This document shows positions 27,062 to 54,300 of a stretch of DNA of 64,000 bases, piece after piece (position 1 is the stretch's first letter; the number at the start of each line of letters is the position of its first letter). Source of the DNA: Chamaea fasciata (Eukaryota; Chordata; Aves; Passeriformes; Sylviidae). The notes under the pieces are model-generated. The model saw only the letters and a program-made list of their open reading frames with translations. It was not told the origin of the DNA and searched no databases. Location: positions 8,940,945-9,004,944 of the forward strand of contig JARCOQ010000017.1 in NCBI GenBank assembly GCA_029207755.1. Reading direction: 5' to 3'. Both the position numbers and the translations under genes were made by a program.

Positions 27062-30000
27062 ATGTCAGGAGAGAGCGACTGCACCAGGACAAGTCCGTCA
27101 GCAGGGTCTCCATCCGACAGTGAGCTCCTGCCAGACCGACCGAAGTATGTTTGTACCCTGTCTCCTGATCTTGTTACCAAAGCCCGGGAGGAGCTCCAGG
27201 AGAAGCCTGAATGGAGGCTCCGTGACGTGCAGGCACTCCGAGATATGGTGTGCAAGGACTATCCCTCCCTGGGGACGTGCCTGGACGATGCTTTTTTGCT
27301 AAGGTTCCTCCGAGCCAGGAAGTTTGATTACGATCGAGCTCTTCAGCTCCTGGTGAACTACCACACCTGCAGGAGGACCTGGCCAGAGGTGTTCAGTAAC
27401 CTGAAGCCATCTGCAATAAAGCCTGTCCTGGAGTCAGGCTTTGTCACTGTGCTGCCTCACCGGGACCCGCAGGGACGCCACGTCGTCTGTATCCGCCCAG
27501 GTACGCACTCCTGAGAGTCTGTTGCCCGTCCTCCAGGTCTGTCTGGCCCAAAAGCCTGCTCCCGGCCCTCCTGTGAGCAATGGGGACTTGCACAGAGCAT
27601 GTGGGCTCTCTCAAATTTGGACAGCTGACTGGGGAAGGCACATGCTGGTCCTTAGCCAGCATTATTCCAGTTCCTTTTCCTGTGTCAGCAATAACTGCGG
27701 TAACGGCAAAATGAAAATCCAGTGAGGTGGGCTGATGAGATATTAGGCAATTCAAGAAAAATTAATGCACAGTAACTCAAATTGAAGCAGGGCTGCCGGC
27801 CTACCCTTAGAGGCTTGTGATTTGTTTTTACAATAAACGGAGAGAGAAGCCTATAGCTGTGACTCCTGTGTAAATAATGAGAGTCTTTCATGTGCTTTTG
27901 GTGCTGCCAGGCTTGCTGTAAATTTCCCATCATTCATTCTCCTCTTTTCCATTTACCTGCCTTCTTTCTGAGCTGAAACTGCTATTAATGAGCTGTGCTG
28001 GGTGGAGAACGGGGTTCTTAAAACCATTGCCTTTGCTCCCTGAAGTAAACATGAGTTGCCATTTACCTCTTGCTTAAGCAAGGCTGCTCTGAACTAGAAC
28101 TGTGGCTATACAGACTAGCTTTTGAGTCCAGGAAAACAGCAAATCAGTTTTTTGGAATGTGTATTGTTAGCTTATCTTCATTCTCCGACTTACCATCCCT
28201 GTCTTGTAACCTCAGACAGATGGACACCCAGTAATTATCCGATTACTGAGAACATTCGTGCCATATACTTAACCTTAGAAAAACTCATTCAGTCCGAAGA
28301 GACCCAGGTGAATGGAATTGTAATCCTGGCAGACTACAAAGGAGTCAGCTTATCTAAGGCGTCTCATTTTGGTCCTTTTGTAGCCAAAAAAGTGATTGGA
28401 ATTCTTCAGGTAAGACCTGAACTGGTGGGAAAATAAGCTTGTGCATTGTAAATGACTGCTTCTGTGTGTAGAGTTCTTGACTGCATCACCACAGACTTCA
28501 TCATCTTGGCTTTCACTAGCAGAGTTAAACATGTTTCTGCACAACCAGTTTCTCACACCCTTACAGCCAACTTACCTCACTTGCCCCTTTTTTTGACTTT
28601 TGCATCCCTAAAACTAAATATGCATTAGAAATGCAGACTTCGAGTTGGAACAGACAAAAAGCAGTTCTGCTCGGTAGTGGTAAGGAAGAAAGAGAGCAGG
28701 TAATTACAGTTAGAGAGGAGACAATGAGGACATGGCCTGATATTTAAAAGGTTCCTGTCAGCCAAGATGGAGGCAACCATGGGGCAAGTGCAGGTTCCAG
28801 CTCAAGTGCTGCTGCAAAAATTTTAAGAGGACTTTTGAATGGGTTTGATTTGAGGAGGATTTCGTGAAAGCAGAGGCTTCTTTAGCACAGGGGCAGCAGA
28901 AGAGACAGCAATGAAAACACCTCTGCCTGCTTGTGTGGAAGGAAAGTGTTGGAGAGCAAGTTAGAGCAAGGGTGTGAACACAGTGAAGCTGGACAAAACA
29001 GGAAGGGGAAAGGACTCAGGAGTAGCCTGGCCAAAGTGGCAGGAATGTCTGATGATTTCAGTTGATGTTGATACAGTCTGGAGGAGTGAGATGAGAAAAC
29101 TTCTCTTGAATGGGTTCATTCCATCATTACTTTTGTTCTGGCCGTGGGGGGATCAGGAAGGATAGGGTGAATCAGGGGAATGCATGGAGATGAGACTGAG
29201 TTAAGGAAGGCCTTTGTAAGAACTCACTCTTTACATTATGATCTAAATGTGTGATTTAACTGTAAGCCCATATTTAATTTGTACAAATAAAGCCATGGGT
29301 GTCCTGCTGTTCCCACTGGAAGATATTCACAAAACAATAGTTGGACTTGGGGAAGGACATAAAGGTATGGTGGAATATAAATGTGTTGCATCAACCTTGC
29401 TGAGCTGCAGCTCCTGTAAAGATGAGATAATTCACTGATGTTCCTATGGAGAAAAATGCTCCAGCAGTGCCTCTTGTCTGCTTTTCACTCCAAGCACTGA
29501 CTGATTTGTATATGTAGAGCTGGTTATAGGGGAAAGAAACTTCGCTGAGTCCTTAATTGCTGATCATGAGCTTTTGCCTATGAAAAATATTTCTGCAAAT
29601 AAATTTCTGCAGCAAAAATCCCATAATAAGCTGTTGTTTTAAAGTGTCCTGTATGGAAAACAGTGTGTCCTAGTGATATTAGATTCCTTCTTCACTTAAA
29701 AATACATTTTAGAGTGTCTTGGGCACCAAATCTTGTTACTGGACACACTGTTGGAAGCAGCCTGCTCTGGCACTGAGTGTGGTGCACTCCCCAGGAGCTG
29801 CAGACATCCCTTTGTGGCTGCATCCTTATCAGGGCTGGGCATAGCCAAAGGACAGGGATTATCTAAGTGTTTTTGTCAAGGGAGATAAACATCAACATTA
29901 GAAATGAGGATTTACTGACTGCAGTGTAGTTTTTGATGGAGGGTTTTCTTGTCCCTTGACTTTGTTTATGTGCTCACAGATGTCATGCTAGAAGTGCTCT

Positions 30001-31270
30001 TTGTGACAAGTTCAATTTCTGTTGTATTGGTTTCTGTTGGTACCTCAGATTAAAGCTGGGGAGCCAGTGGGTTGTGCTGGTAGTCTCAGGTCATTTTAAA
30101 AAGAGAAAGATGGCAAATGTTTTTTAAACCGCATTATAAAAATCTTCTTTACTCTTCAGGATGGATTCCCCATTCGAATAAAGGCTGTTAACGTAATAAA
30201 TGAGCCTCGTATATTCAAAGGCATTTTTGCAATCATCAAACCTTTTTTGAAGGAAAAGATCGCAAACAGGGTAAGGATCTGTGTGATTTTAACATTAATA
30301 TTAATGTTTGTAAGGTACTTGCTTGGCCACTCCTAAGTAAAAAAAAAAAAAATCAAAAATACAGTACTTGACAGTTAGAAAAATGTTGGTGCCATTTTAC
30401 TTTCTGCCTTAATTTTTAAAAATATGCCTGTTGGGAAAATTCTCTGTGAGACAGAAACTTTGAGGAACTCAATACTGGCAAAATATTGATATAGAACTTT
30501 AGTACCTACACTCTGTATCCAGGACATTATCCCTGTGGCTGGATTATTTCTGCCAGTAGCACTTTGTTCATGAGGTAGTGTCACAGGAAAACTGTGTTGC
30601 CCTTTCCTTGCTCTATGCAAGGGTCCTCTGTGGCACCAGTGTCCTCTCCACAGGAGTGTGGTTGCCAAGGATGATTTTTTTTCCCACAAGGATAAGTTCT
30701 TTCAATCCCATGAGTGAATTTGGGGATGAACTGAAGTTGGAAGCTCAGCCCTGGCACATGTCAAGTCTCTCTTGCTGGGATTTAATCTGCACAAAGTGGA
30801 TTTTGTCTCAAGACTTCTTTCACTGTTGTGTCTGCCTGGACCTGCCCACTGAGCTGTGCTGCCACTTGCCCATGAACACATCACTTCTTGAAGTTGTTCT
30901 TTAGCTCCAAATAAGCTTGTTAGCTGACTTTTCCAGCAGTTTGCTGCAAAGTGTTTGATGTGCACTTCTAAACCTCTTTTGCTTTCTTCTTCAGTTTTTT
31001 CTTCATGGCTGTGATCTGAATTCCCTTCACCAAAACATTCCCCCAGTGATCCTTCCTGAAGAGTACGGTGGTACTGCAGGCAAGCTGGACATCTCTGCCT
31101 GGAACGAGCTGCTGCTGGCCTCTGAAGAGGACTTCCTGCATGATTTCTCAGAGCTGGTGCTGCCGTGTGACAGCTCTCCCCACGACCTGCTAGTGAGTGG
31201 GGATGCTGATGAGCAGCAGTGTGATGATGCCCTGCGAGGGATGAAACCTCAGCTCTATTACTGTTACTAA
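27062..31270 (+). CDS. TTPAL: Alpha-tocopherol transfer protein-like (CRAL-TRIO protein), complete spliced CDS
   Basis: Cytosolic CRAL-TRIO (Sec14-like) lipid-binding protein related to the vitamin E transfer protein; its natural ligand is not settled. Coding exons: 27062-27500, 28216-28409, 30160-30270, 30995-31270 (stop TAA). All have GT-AG junctions and consistent phases, giving 339 aa; human TTPAL is about 342. The ATG at 27062 lies 14 nt into an exon whose acceptor is at 27046-27047, and its MSGESD start matches the mammalian N-terminus. Residues about 45-105 form the CRAL-TRIO N-terminal helical domain (DDAFLLRFLRARKFDYDRA). The lipid-binding CRAL-TRIO fold follows to about residue 285 (NYPITENIRAIYLTLEKL, GVSLSKASHFGPF, EEYGGTAG). 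The tail ends in LYYCYC-like residues, with QLYYCY last. Same strand as HNF4A, convergent with SERINC3. Confidence 0.96.
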
Positions 31271-33822
31271 CAAACCACTGCAGGGAAGTTTTCCAGCACA
31301 GTTAAGATCTGCTCTGCTAGGTGATGTTGTGAACTCTGCCTTACTCCTAAACCTGCAGTTTAGGGACATACTGCTGAGGCACTTTACACTGTAGAACCAA
31401 AGGAAGCTGGAGAGGGCACAATGGGAGCAGGGCAGAGTTCAGGGAGGGTAAAAGCAAAGAGCACAAGTTATGTAGAAGACTTGAGGCTCATAGACCTGTG
31501 TGAATGGTGCAAACTGGCCTATTTCTAATGATAAAGGGAAAAAAAAATATTGCAGATAGGTAAGCTTGAAGATTTCTTATCCCCACCTGACACAGGTGAA
31601 AAGTAAGGATGATTTACGAGCTTTGTGATCATCTGGTCCCTTCCCCTTCTGCAAACACCAGTAATCCAAGACAAGAAAATGGCTTTTGAACCCTGCAAAA
31701 TATAATTCTGTAGTGAAGATTGCTTAAAACCATAAAAGTCTAACTTGGCCTAGCCTCTGTTACGTGGTTCAGATTGTGAGTTGGTATTTCTGAAATATCT
31801 CAGTGAATATTTGTTTCAAATTAATACAGAACAAAATTTACTCATGAATAGCTGTATGGAGATCATCTCTTAAACTTCTTCACAGTTGGAAGAACTGTGA
31901 TGGATTAACTATCACAATATCTATACGAAGGTTTATACAGCAGATGCAATCTTCATTTTCAGAAAACAGCAAGTTTTTCAGATCATTTACTAAGGCTTTT
32001 GATTGGACAACAGCCTCAAACAATGAGGTTCAGGACCAAATAAAAGAAAGCTGTGTCAGCCACCTTCCCACACTGACAGTTCTTTTCTGGTAGAGATAAG
32101 GAACTGGGTAAGTACCTCATACCCAGGATGTGTGAGGAGGTTTTGTAGCAGTTGACATGTGATGTATGGAAGGCAATACTTCATGTAAGACAGCAAGGTG
32201 CTGCTTTAGCTTGTTACTTTGGGCTGAATTTGAGTTTTAAGTCTTGTGAAACCAAATGCAGACAGGCTTTTTAAAAGCACATTCTTAAATTTCCTGATAT
32301 TGTAGCATTTTGTTCACTGTGCTTGTCAGCTCTTCTGTGAAATGTTAGAACTTGGTTTTTTAACTTTGTTGACCTCTTTTGTCTTTGGTTGTCATGTTTC
32401 TGTATGAAGTTAGACTTGAATCATCTCTGTGATGTTTACCCATTACTTGTATGCCTGTGCTTCTAGGTCTTTGTCTAGAGACAGAACTAACTGATGTCAA
32501 ACCAGGGTAAGATACCTGTGTCTGAATAAGCTGTTCCCACTCCCCAAGTTCATTTTGTTTAATGGTCTTGAATTAGAACTTAACTCTCAGCACGCTCTTT
32601 GCACACATTTTTCTGCACTATAATGGTGTGGAGATGGGAAACTTCACTAGGACGAGGAAAGCTCAGTCTGTTACTTCAAGGTGAAATAATTCACTATTCG
32701 GTGGAAAAGAACATCCCTTCTAATTGGGAACTTATCACTAGAGCACTTTCTCTGGATGAAATCTTGATTTAGTGCCAAATGTGATTACAGGCACCAGTTA
32801 CCTTTCTGTAAATATAAAACTAAATTATCTTGAGGATCTCAGACATTCATTTTTCAAAGTGCCAAACTCTGTTTTGAATGTCTTTCTTCCTCTCAGCCCC
32901 CTTGCAGCATGACTGCACTGCCAAAAGGAGGCTCCTCTACAACCGTAATGACTGCCTGACCTAACAGCAGACCTCATCCTGGAACTAAGGGGTGGCAAAT
33001 GCCATACCTGTTATCCCAACATTAGGAAAAAGAGAATGGGTTCTGAAAAGGGGTAAAACCATGAAGCTTTTTTCCTTTTTTGGGTGGCAGTTCAGAATCT
33101 GCAGGAGCAGAAAACTCATCATATGAACAGTTGTAGATTAAAGGTGGGAAGAGATTAATTTTCCTCAGTGAAAGCATCTTGTTTTTCTTACCTTTAGACA
33201 TCAATTGTAACTCCTCTTTGATAACTATTACCTCTAGTGCAGGGAAAAAACAAACTACCATTTTAATCTACATAAAGTAAGGTAAAGGAGTACTGCTAGG
33301 CAGCTCCTCCTTTGTGACCAGAATATGCTCTGTGTTTTGCAGAAATTAATTCCATTTTTTGCCACCTAGAAGCCAGTAGCACACAGCACCAGGACTTGGA
33401 CAGATAAGTGGCTGCCCACACTGCTAAACTGCTAGAACAGAGTGGTGCCTCTGTTGTTTTAGTGCCTCTTTAATTCCAGTCACAATGTACAACTGAAAAA
33501 AAAACAGAATGGACCATTTTACCTAGAGATGAAGGCCTGACTGAGTGTCTTTCCTTAATTTTGTTGCAGGGTTAGAAGTGAGGGTATATTGACTGTAGGA
33601 ACAGCTACTTTCATCCCCTTATGTAACTACTAGAGAGGGAGGTTGGATATTCCAAATTCAATTCAGTGTTCTTCAAAAAGAAAGAAATCTAGTGGTGTTC
33701 AGCAGAAGGCTGAGGAACCTGTACAAAACTTGCCCTTTTCCAGGTTTTTTTATTTTCTTGCATGCCTTAAATAGTAGGCAGACTAGGTCCACCTCACCCT
33801 CTTCTTTCCTCTGCTCACTAAG

Positions 33823-33828
33823 AATAAA
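33823..33828 (+). terminator. TTPAL: Polyadenylation signal candidate, TTPAL
   Basis: AATAAA in AGAATAAAGAATATGG about 2.55 kb after the stop codon. It is one of three AATAAA hexamers downstream of TTPAL; choice among them needs RNA evidence. Confidence 0.4.
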
Positions 33829-33865
33829 GAATATGGTTTAAACATAATAAATGAGGCTATAGGGT

Positions 33866-33960
33866 TGTGCTGGGTTTGGCTGGAGTAGAATTTTCTTCAC
33901 AGGAGTCGGTATGGCATTGTGCGAGTGAGCGGCCACGGTGCTGCCAGGGGTTAAACCACC
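33866..33960 (+). mobile_element. Probable LTR fragment, avian endogenous retrovirus
   Basis: TGTGCTGGGTTTGGCTGGAG followed by TAGAATTTTCTTCACAG resembles the start of a common avian LTR family that begins TGTGCTGG and contains a TTTTCTTCACAG block. The rest is diverged and I cannot find the far end or a target duplication. Confidence 0.45.
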
Positions 33961-35279
33961 ACGATTGCCAATGCTGAAAAGTGCCGGTCTTGTGCCTCCA
34001 GAACTTCTTTTTCTCAAAGCTGGCTCCTGGGCAGTGGCTGGCAGGATGCTGGATTAAGCCAGGCTTTATCAGGCATCTGTTATTTCTAATCTGCTGTTCC
34101 TTGGCTTTAGAACTCAGCCAGGATTGCAGCTTCACTGAGCTGTGTCTCTAACCCTGAAGTATCTCTGACCAGTGGTTGGCATGTCTTTTACAGAAAGCAC
34201 AGCTCTGGCTTGTGTGTGCCTGGCTACAGAGCTAAGAATGTTCTTTGAGCTTTAGCACTTCATAGCAAAGAAATCAGTTTGTTTCCAGAATTTCTCATAT
34301 CAGCTTTTGGAAAATAAATGTTTGTGTCAAGTATAGCATCTCCTTATCTGCACGTTAAGGGAATAGCTAGGAAATGCTTACAGGAGGGGGTAGTTTTTTT
34401 GCTTGGGAGTTGTTTGGGTTTTTTTACAGCCAGCAACCACTTTTTTCCTTCTTCTCACTTGAAATAACTTTGTGTTCCATGGTTCTATGCCTTTGCCAGT
34501 ACATAAGCCATCCCAACCCAATCCAGCACATAATAAGGAAGGATACTTGAACTGCATTGGCATTAGGTGGCACAAAAGGTAGCTGCAAACTGTACATAAA
34601 AGTACTTGAATTTATACTCTTGCAAATGGGTGTTAAGAGCCCTGAGGTATTTTCAGGAACTGGCTGAAGTATTGTTTGTGTTAAATCTCATTTTGGCATG
34701 AGTTTAATCATTGTGTTATTCAAATATTAATTTTGCCTTCTGTTTGATGTGGGCCTAGAGGTGTTGGGTGGCTAAGTGTACATCTTATTTTGATAAAATT
34801 TATTTTTATATTGCATTTTATAAAACAAAGTCGTCAAAAATGTGTAAGTTTATGATGCATGACTGGGTGATTAAACACATTGTAACAGCTGCTCATTTGA
34901 TATTTTCAATACATTTGTCTTGTGTCATGTTGGGATATTTTACTGTAAACGTCAATAACAACATACAAATTCCACATTTACACACAGTTGCAACTACACA
35001 TAATCACCACAGCACTGCATTAGCAAAAGGTGTTGCTTTCTGCTGGAGAAGTTTACTTGAACTGAGCAACTTCATGGAAAAGGATTTGACATTCACAGAC
35101 TCACAGGGAAGATACTGTTTGTTTCAAAAGAAATTTGTCACTTGGTATTTACTGCACAGAGAAAACACCCAGTCACCTCCACCTGGACACTGCAGCAGCT
35201 GATCATTGCATGTGGTATTTTCCACTGGAGAAGTGACTGCTGTTTCTTAACACTTCAACACAGCTGGGCCACTTTCAGT

Positions 35280-36058
35280 AGTTAGTCTGCTTTATTCAAA
35301 CGAGTTTACAGTGCAAATGCCTTTAGATCCAATAATAATAATAATTCCATGTATGTGACTTTTATTAAGCATATTGGACAACTGAAATCAATCAACCAAT
35401 AAGCTCTATTTTTCCAACATAATCATAAAGTTGATTAAGCTACTCATACACTTATCACTCTATTTGGCAACATCCTAAAAAAGTAAGTTACCACAGAAAT
35501 TGCCTCTTAAAAAGGGCAAGTTTGTCTTAAAAAGAATTAACAGTTAACCAGTTTTTCAACTTCAGAGTTCTGTTCTTTTGGTGAGGAATAAGGGTGCTTT
35601 TTGCCAAAATACGAAGTTAACTAATTTAAATAAACTTTTTCTGTAAATAAACTTTAGCAGTGGAATGTAGAAATCAAGCAGCATGGCTTACACTTCCAGA
35701 AACTGAAGCATGAGCATAGTAGTGCATTATACTGATTATAATTGTTCTTTAAAATATATATACTTCATATTTAACTAAACGTTAACTTCTATTCAATAGA
35801 AGGTTGTGGCTATTGGACAGATTTCTTTTGTGCTTTGACAGCATAGCTGTAGTGAATTTTAAAAATGCAGTAATAACCCTGGTAAAGGTTAAAATAGAAC
35901 TGATAACTTTGATGCTGCATCAAGCATTATGCAATATGTAACTCTATCCAACTGCATTTTAATACCAACATAAGAAACAGTAACTAAAGCAATAAATGAA
36001 CATTTTGGCTTTCAGCAAAGAGTTCCCCACTTTTGTAAGCTCAGACAGGTTCAGGAAC
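35280..36058 (-). other. SERINC3: SERINC3 3' UTR
   Basis: Sequence downstream of the SERINC3 stop on the minus strand. Candidate polyadenylation signals (AATAAA on the minus strand) lie at 35361-35366 and 35291-35296, giving a UTR of about 0.7-0.8 kb. The stretch between this point and the TTPAL 3' end (about 34.3-35.3 kb) shows no gene. Confidence 0.5.
35291..35296 (-). terminator. SERINC3: Polyadenylation signal candidate, SERINC3
   Basis: Minus-strand AATAAA about 765 nt after the stop codon. A second hexamer lies at 35361-35366. Confidence 0.4.
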
Positions 36059-50182
<14,124 letters not shown>

Positions 50183-50591
50183 GGCGCCGCCGCCGCCCCT
50201 CCGCTTCCTGCTTCCGCCCACAGCCCCCGGCCACAGGGGGCGGTGCCGGCCAGGCCCCGGCCCCGGCCGCTGCTGCCGCTCATTGGCTGTTTCCCAGCCC
50301 GGAGGCGGCCGCCCGCCAATGAGAAGGCGCGATGCGGCTACGCGCCAGGGGGAGGAGCGGGAGGGTTGGCGAGGGCAGGGGCGGGGCGATGTTGTTTATC
50401 AACACGTCTTCCGCCTTCGCCGAGGGGAGGAAGGACGCTGATTGGCCAAAAGGCCAGCGACTGGGCGGTTCCTACACCGTGGCAGCCAATGAGTGAGGCC
50501 GCTGGGCAGGCCGGCAGCCTTCCATACCCACCTTTGGCCGCTGGGGGCGCTCGGCCGTGCCTCGGCGCGCAGCCGTTGCCATGGCAGCAGC

Positions 50592-50652
50592 GCGGGCGAC
50601 GGGTGGCACCGGGGTGGCAGCGGGTGGCACCGGGGTGGCACCGGGCCGCCCC
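50592..50652. repeat. GC-rich minisatellite upstream of SERINC3
   Basis: Imperfect tandem repeats of GGGTGGCACCGGGGTGGCA(G/C)C, about two and a half units. Confidence 0.6.
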
Positions 50653-51090
50653 CGCCCCGCCCAGCATTGTAACGGGGGTGTTTTGCCTCCCCTGGGCACC
50701 AGCAGCCCGCAGGGCGCCCTGGCGCGGCTCGTGCTCCGGGTGACGCTGCGCCCTCGGGCCCCACGGGGCGTGACCCGGCGCCGTGACAGGCGTCACGGCC
50801 GTGTGGTGACACCCGCGTCACCGCTGAGCTCACCGGCCGTACCGCCACACCCGGGGTGGCGGAGTAAGCCAGCGGGCAGCCTTCTGCCACTTCATGTCGA
50901 AGCTGTGTGATCGTGGTTCGAGCAATGGCCGTGGCCCGGGGGCTGGCGACACTGCTGTCGCCTGCCCTGCCGGGGGGCCGCCGACCTGCTCAGCCTCTCG
51001 AAGCTGTTTGCCCGGGGCAGAATGTGTAACTCATTCCCTCTCTTGAGCCGTCGTGATAACAGACACAGGTGCTTGTGCCCCAGAACTCAC

Positions 51091-51350
51091 ATCACACAGA
51101 ATGTTCCAGGTTGGAAGAGATCCATCAGGATCATCGAGTCCAACTCGTAGCCTGCGTGGGACAACCCTGACAATCCCACCTTGAGAGTGTTGTCCAAACA
51201 CACCTCGAACTCTGCCAGGCCTGGGGCCATGACCACTGCCTTGGGGAACCTGTTGCAGCCTGTCCTGCAACATTTGGATGAGGAACCTTTCCCTAATATC
51301 ACTTTGCTGCCCCTCTTTTCCTTTATGACTTGCCGAAGGGTGTCCATGAA
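51091..51350 (-). mobile_element. CR1 LINE fragment
   Basis: Reverse-orientation CR1. Blocks include CAGGTTGGAAGAGATCCATC, ATCATCGAGTCCAACTC, CTCGAACTCTGCCAGGC, GGGGAACCTGTTGCAGCC and GAGGAACCTTTCCCTAATAT. Confidence 0.9.
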
Positions 51351-54300
51351 TTTTTGCCTGTGTAGCTAAAGGGAGCTCTGGGTGGAAGTGGGGAAGCTCA
51401 GGAGCTTTTCAGAAGTGGAGTTTCTCAAGGAGACACTTTTGCAGCAGGTCACACCAGGCTCAGTTCATACTTGGAAGATGCACAGTTGCAAAAGCTACAG
51501 ATGGGCTCCTTTAACATGGAAGAAGAGGAAGGTAGAGGAGCCAGGTGAAAGGAGACCTGGTTTTGTAGCTGCCCAGAGCACAGGGGCTCCCTGGCTCTGG
51601 ATTCCCAGCACACTGCACAACTTGCAGCCTGGAGGAGTTGGAGAGGGACAGCTGAGTGATTTCACTCCTCCTCACAAAAGTCTGGGAGCAAATGAAATGG
51701 ATGAGAGTTGGCTGTGATGATGTAACAGCACAAGGATTTGACAAAAGTTTGCACAGAGGTTTAGGAAAGCAGTTTGAATTGCTTTTTAATTGGCATTGCA
51801 TGTTGCAAAATATCACAGGGCAGGGTCAGAACTGACCAGCTGCGGTTACAGGATATTTTCTGGCTGTAGCAGTTCCAGCTATTGCACATCACTTTACACT
51901 CTCAGACCCTTCACACAGTCCCTGTCCAAAAAACCTGCTTCCATCACAGAAAGGCACTAGTAATGAGAATGACAGCTTTACTGCCATCTGAAATTGCCAA
52001 GAAATGACAAAGACCATCCTGTAAACCTGCCACTTATTTTCCACAGCAGTTTTAACACTCAGAATATATAAACACTATGTTAACAGTATCATCTCTTGCA
52101 ATCAGCCTTATTCATGAGGACGTACAGGCTTCTTTCAGAAAAAGGTCACTCCATAAATCATTGAAACTGTGCTTCTTTCAGATAATAGATGAGCCTTTAC
52201 TTTATTGCTAATGTATTTTTATTACCCTTCTGGTTGCTCCAGCTGGATCTCTAAGAAAGCTTTTGCCATATCCCTGCTCCTTCACTGTTTGTTCCAATGA
52301 ATATGCTCAGAATAAAGGCACAATCACAAATTCTGTGTTCCCTGTAATCCCGGGCAAATAATTCAAATATATTGAAATATTGTGTATTAGTAATGCAGTG
52401 ATGAAACTCATCTAAATCCTGAACCTGCAAGTGTTTTCTTCTCAGGAAATTTATGAGACAAATAGTTTTGTTAAGTACTGGTGATCCTCCACTGGGTTAT
52501 GCTGGGCAGAGACAAGGGATGCAGATAAAAAGCTTTTTTCCTTCCACTGTCCACGTAACAAGAGATTTCCAAGTGCTCATTTTACTTCCCAGCATAAACC
52601 CCTTCTGATTCTGCATCACATCACCTAAACCCTTACATGTTAAACAGGAGATAAGGATGAAGTCAGCCTAGGGACTGTCAGCTCTGGGAACAAGACAGGA
52701 TATGGCAGGAGGTTATCCTGGTTTGTACAAAAATACCCTGCTCTGGTTTGTTAATCAGCTCTGACAGCAGAAAGAAGTGGTGCATCCCTTCTGTATCTAT
52801 ATGTTACATCCCATACATATGTGAGTTGAAATGCCTAGAATAAACCCCTTGGAATTAGGTAATATTTAAAGGAAATGTGTCAGATTTAGTCATTTGAAAG
52901 CAGATCTCTGCAGTTCCTTTGTGCAACTGAGCTCATAAAAAAAATGTCACTCAAGCTTGTGCGTTAGTGCTATTCTTGTTACTCTCAAGGGTCTCCTTTC
53001 TGTGATAACAAAAACGCAGAATTTTTCCTGATGTTCCCCTGAGTGTTTGAGGGTTCCTGCTTTGCATGGGCTGTGGTCTTGCAGGTAATAGATCCCACAG
53101 ACACATTATAGTTGAATAACCCTTTGACCATCCAGAATCTTTTAGTCAGGCATTGGGAACTGCAAATTGGAATGACTGTGCCAAACTGTCTGTAAAAATT
53201 AAAAATTTATAATCAGACATTGTCTGTGTTTCTTCAGTGGCATTGTCTTGACTCAAATGCAAGTCTAAACATCTTACTGTGCTCTGGCCTGCATAAACTT
53301 CCAAATTTAGACGTATCAGCATCACCTTTCTAATATAATCCTCCTAATTACTGGACTTCTGTAAAGTGTTTAGCTTTAAGCTACATTTACATCTGTGCTT
53401 TGATTTGAGCTCCAGAGCATAAAGATTTTCAGTTTTCTTGGGACAACTGCTTTTCCAGCTGTTTAGTCCAGAATTTGAGTTGAGCTCTGCCCAACCATTC
53501 AGATTTTAACCAGTGCTTTGAGAACAGCTGTCAAAGCCCTCATCCATGAGAAGGTAAGTCATGAGATAATGGGCAAAATACTGCTATGGCTGGCACCACC
53601 AGTGGGTTTAATTAGTCTCTAAACAATCAGACTTAACAGCTTCTACAAAATCACGATGTAGCAGCAGGGTAGGAAGTCCTGCCAAGTATAAATATTGTTG
53701 AATTTGTGGATGACTTTCAGTGGTGTGTGATCTCACAGTGTGCTCTGTGTACAGGGGCTGGCTCAGCACTGCCCTGCAGAGCCCAGGGCCAGCTCTCGGC
53801 TGCCATTCCCTGGGGACACACAGGTGAGTGGTGCCAGTGGCCTGGCTCATCTCTGCACACAGCCTGGCTTCACACTCACAGCCTCTTGATGAGACACCAA
53901 GAAAAATCAACCTAGTCCATGCCCTCCAGTCTTCAAATACAACCTGATTTCTCTGCAGTCCTTTGCTCATGATTTTATAAATCTCTTCTTCCCTTGACTG
54001 CATGCTCTGTGACTGTATTAGCACCTGCCTCTGCACTTCTTAGGCTCTCCATTTTCCCATCATGTCATGGATATGTGAGTCATCTTATTTGTGATCTGCT
54101 GAGCTGAGTGAGAGTCATAGTAGAGTTGTGTGCTTCAAGGCCATTAGTAACGCAGCTAAAACTTGCATAATATATTCTTCTGTGTCTAAATCCCTGAGAG
54201 ATTGAGTAACTGTTTTCTTTTTCACCCCAAGTGACTATGCAACTGGATGAGTCACTGCTGTTATGATAGAGGAATTGTAATCTCTGTGTCTTTCCAGTTC

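Larger units (their letters stand above)
31271..34330 (+). other. TTPAL: TTPAL 3' UTR (end uncertain)
   Basis: Noncoding sequence after the TTPAL stop. AATAAA occurs at 32039-32044, 33823-33828 and 34313-34318, so the UTR could be about 0.8, 2.6 or 3.1 kb long. I see no other gene here. An LTR-like fragment lies near 33866-33960. Confidence 0.55.

Noticed and set aside
50855..50930. tRNA-like A-box (TGGCGGAGTAAGCC) and B-box (GGTTCGAGC) pair
   Set aside because: The arms do not pair into a cloverleaf and no acceptor stem closes it; likely chance in GC-rich sequence.
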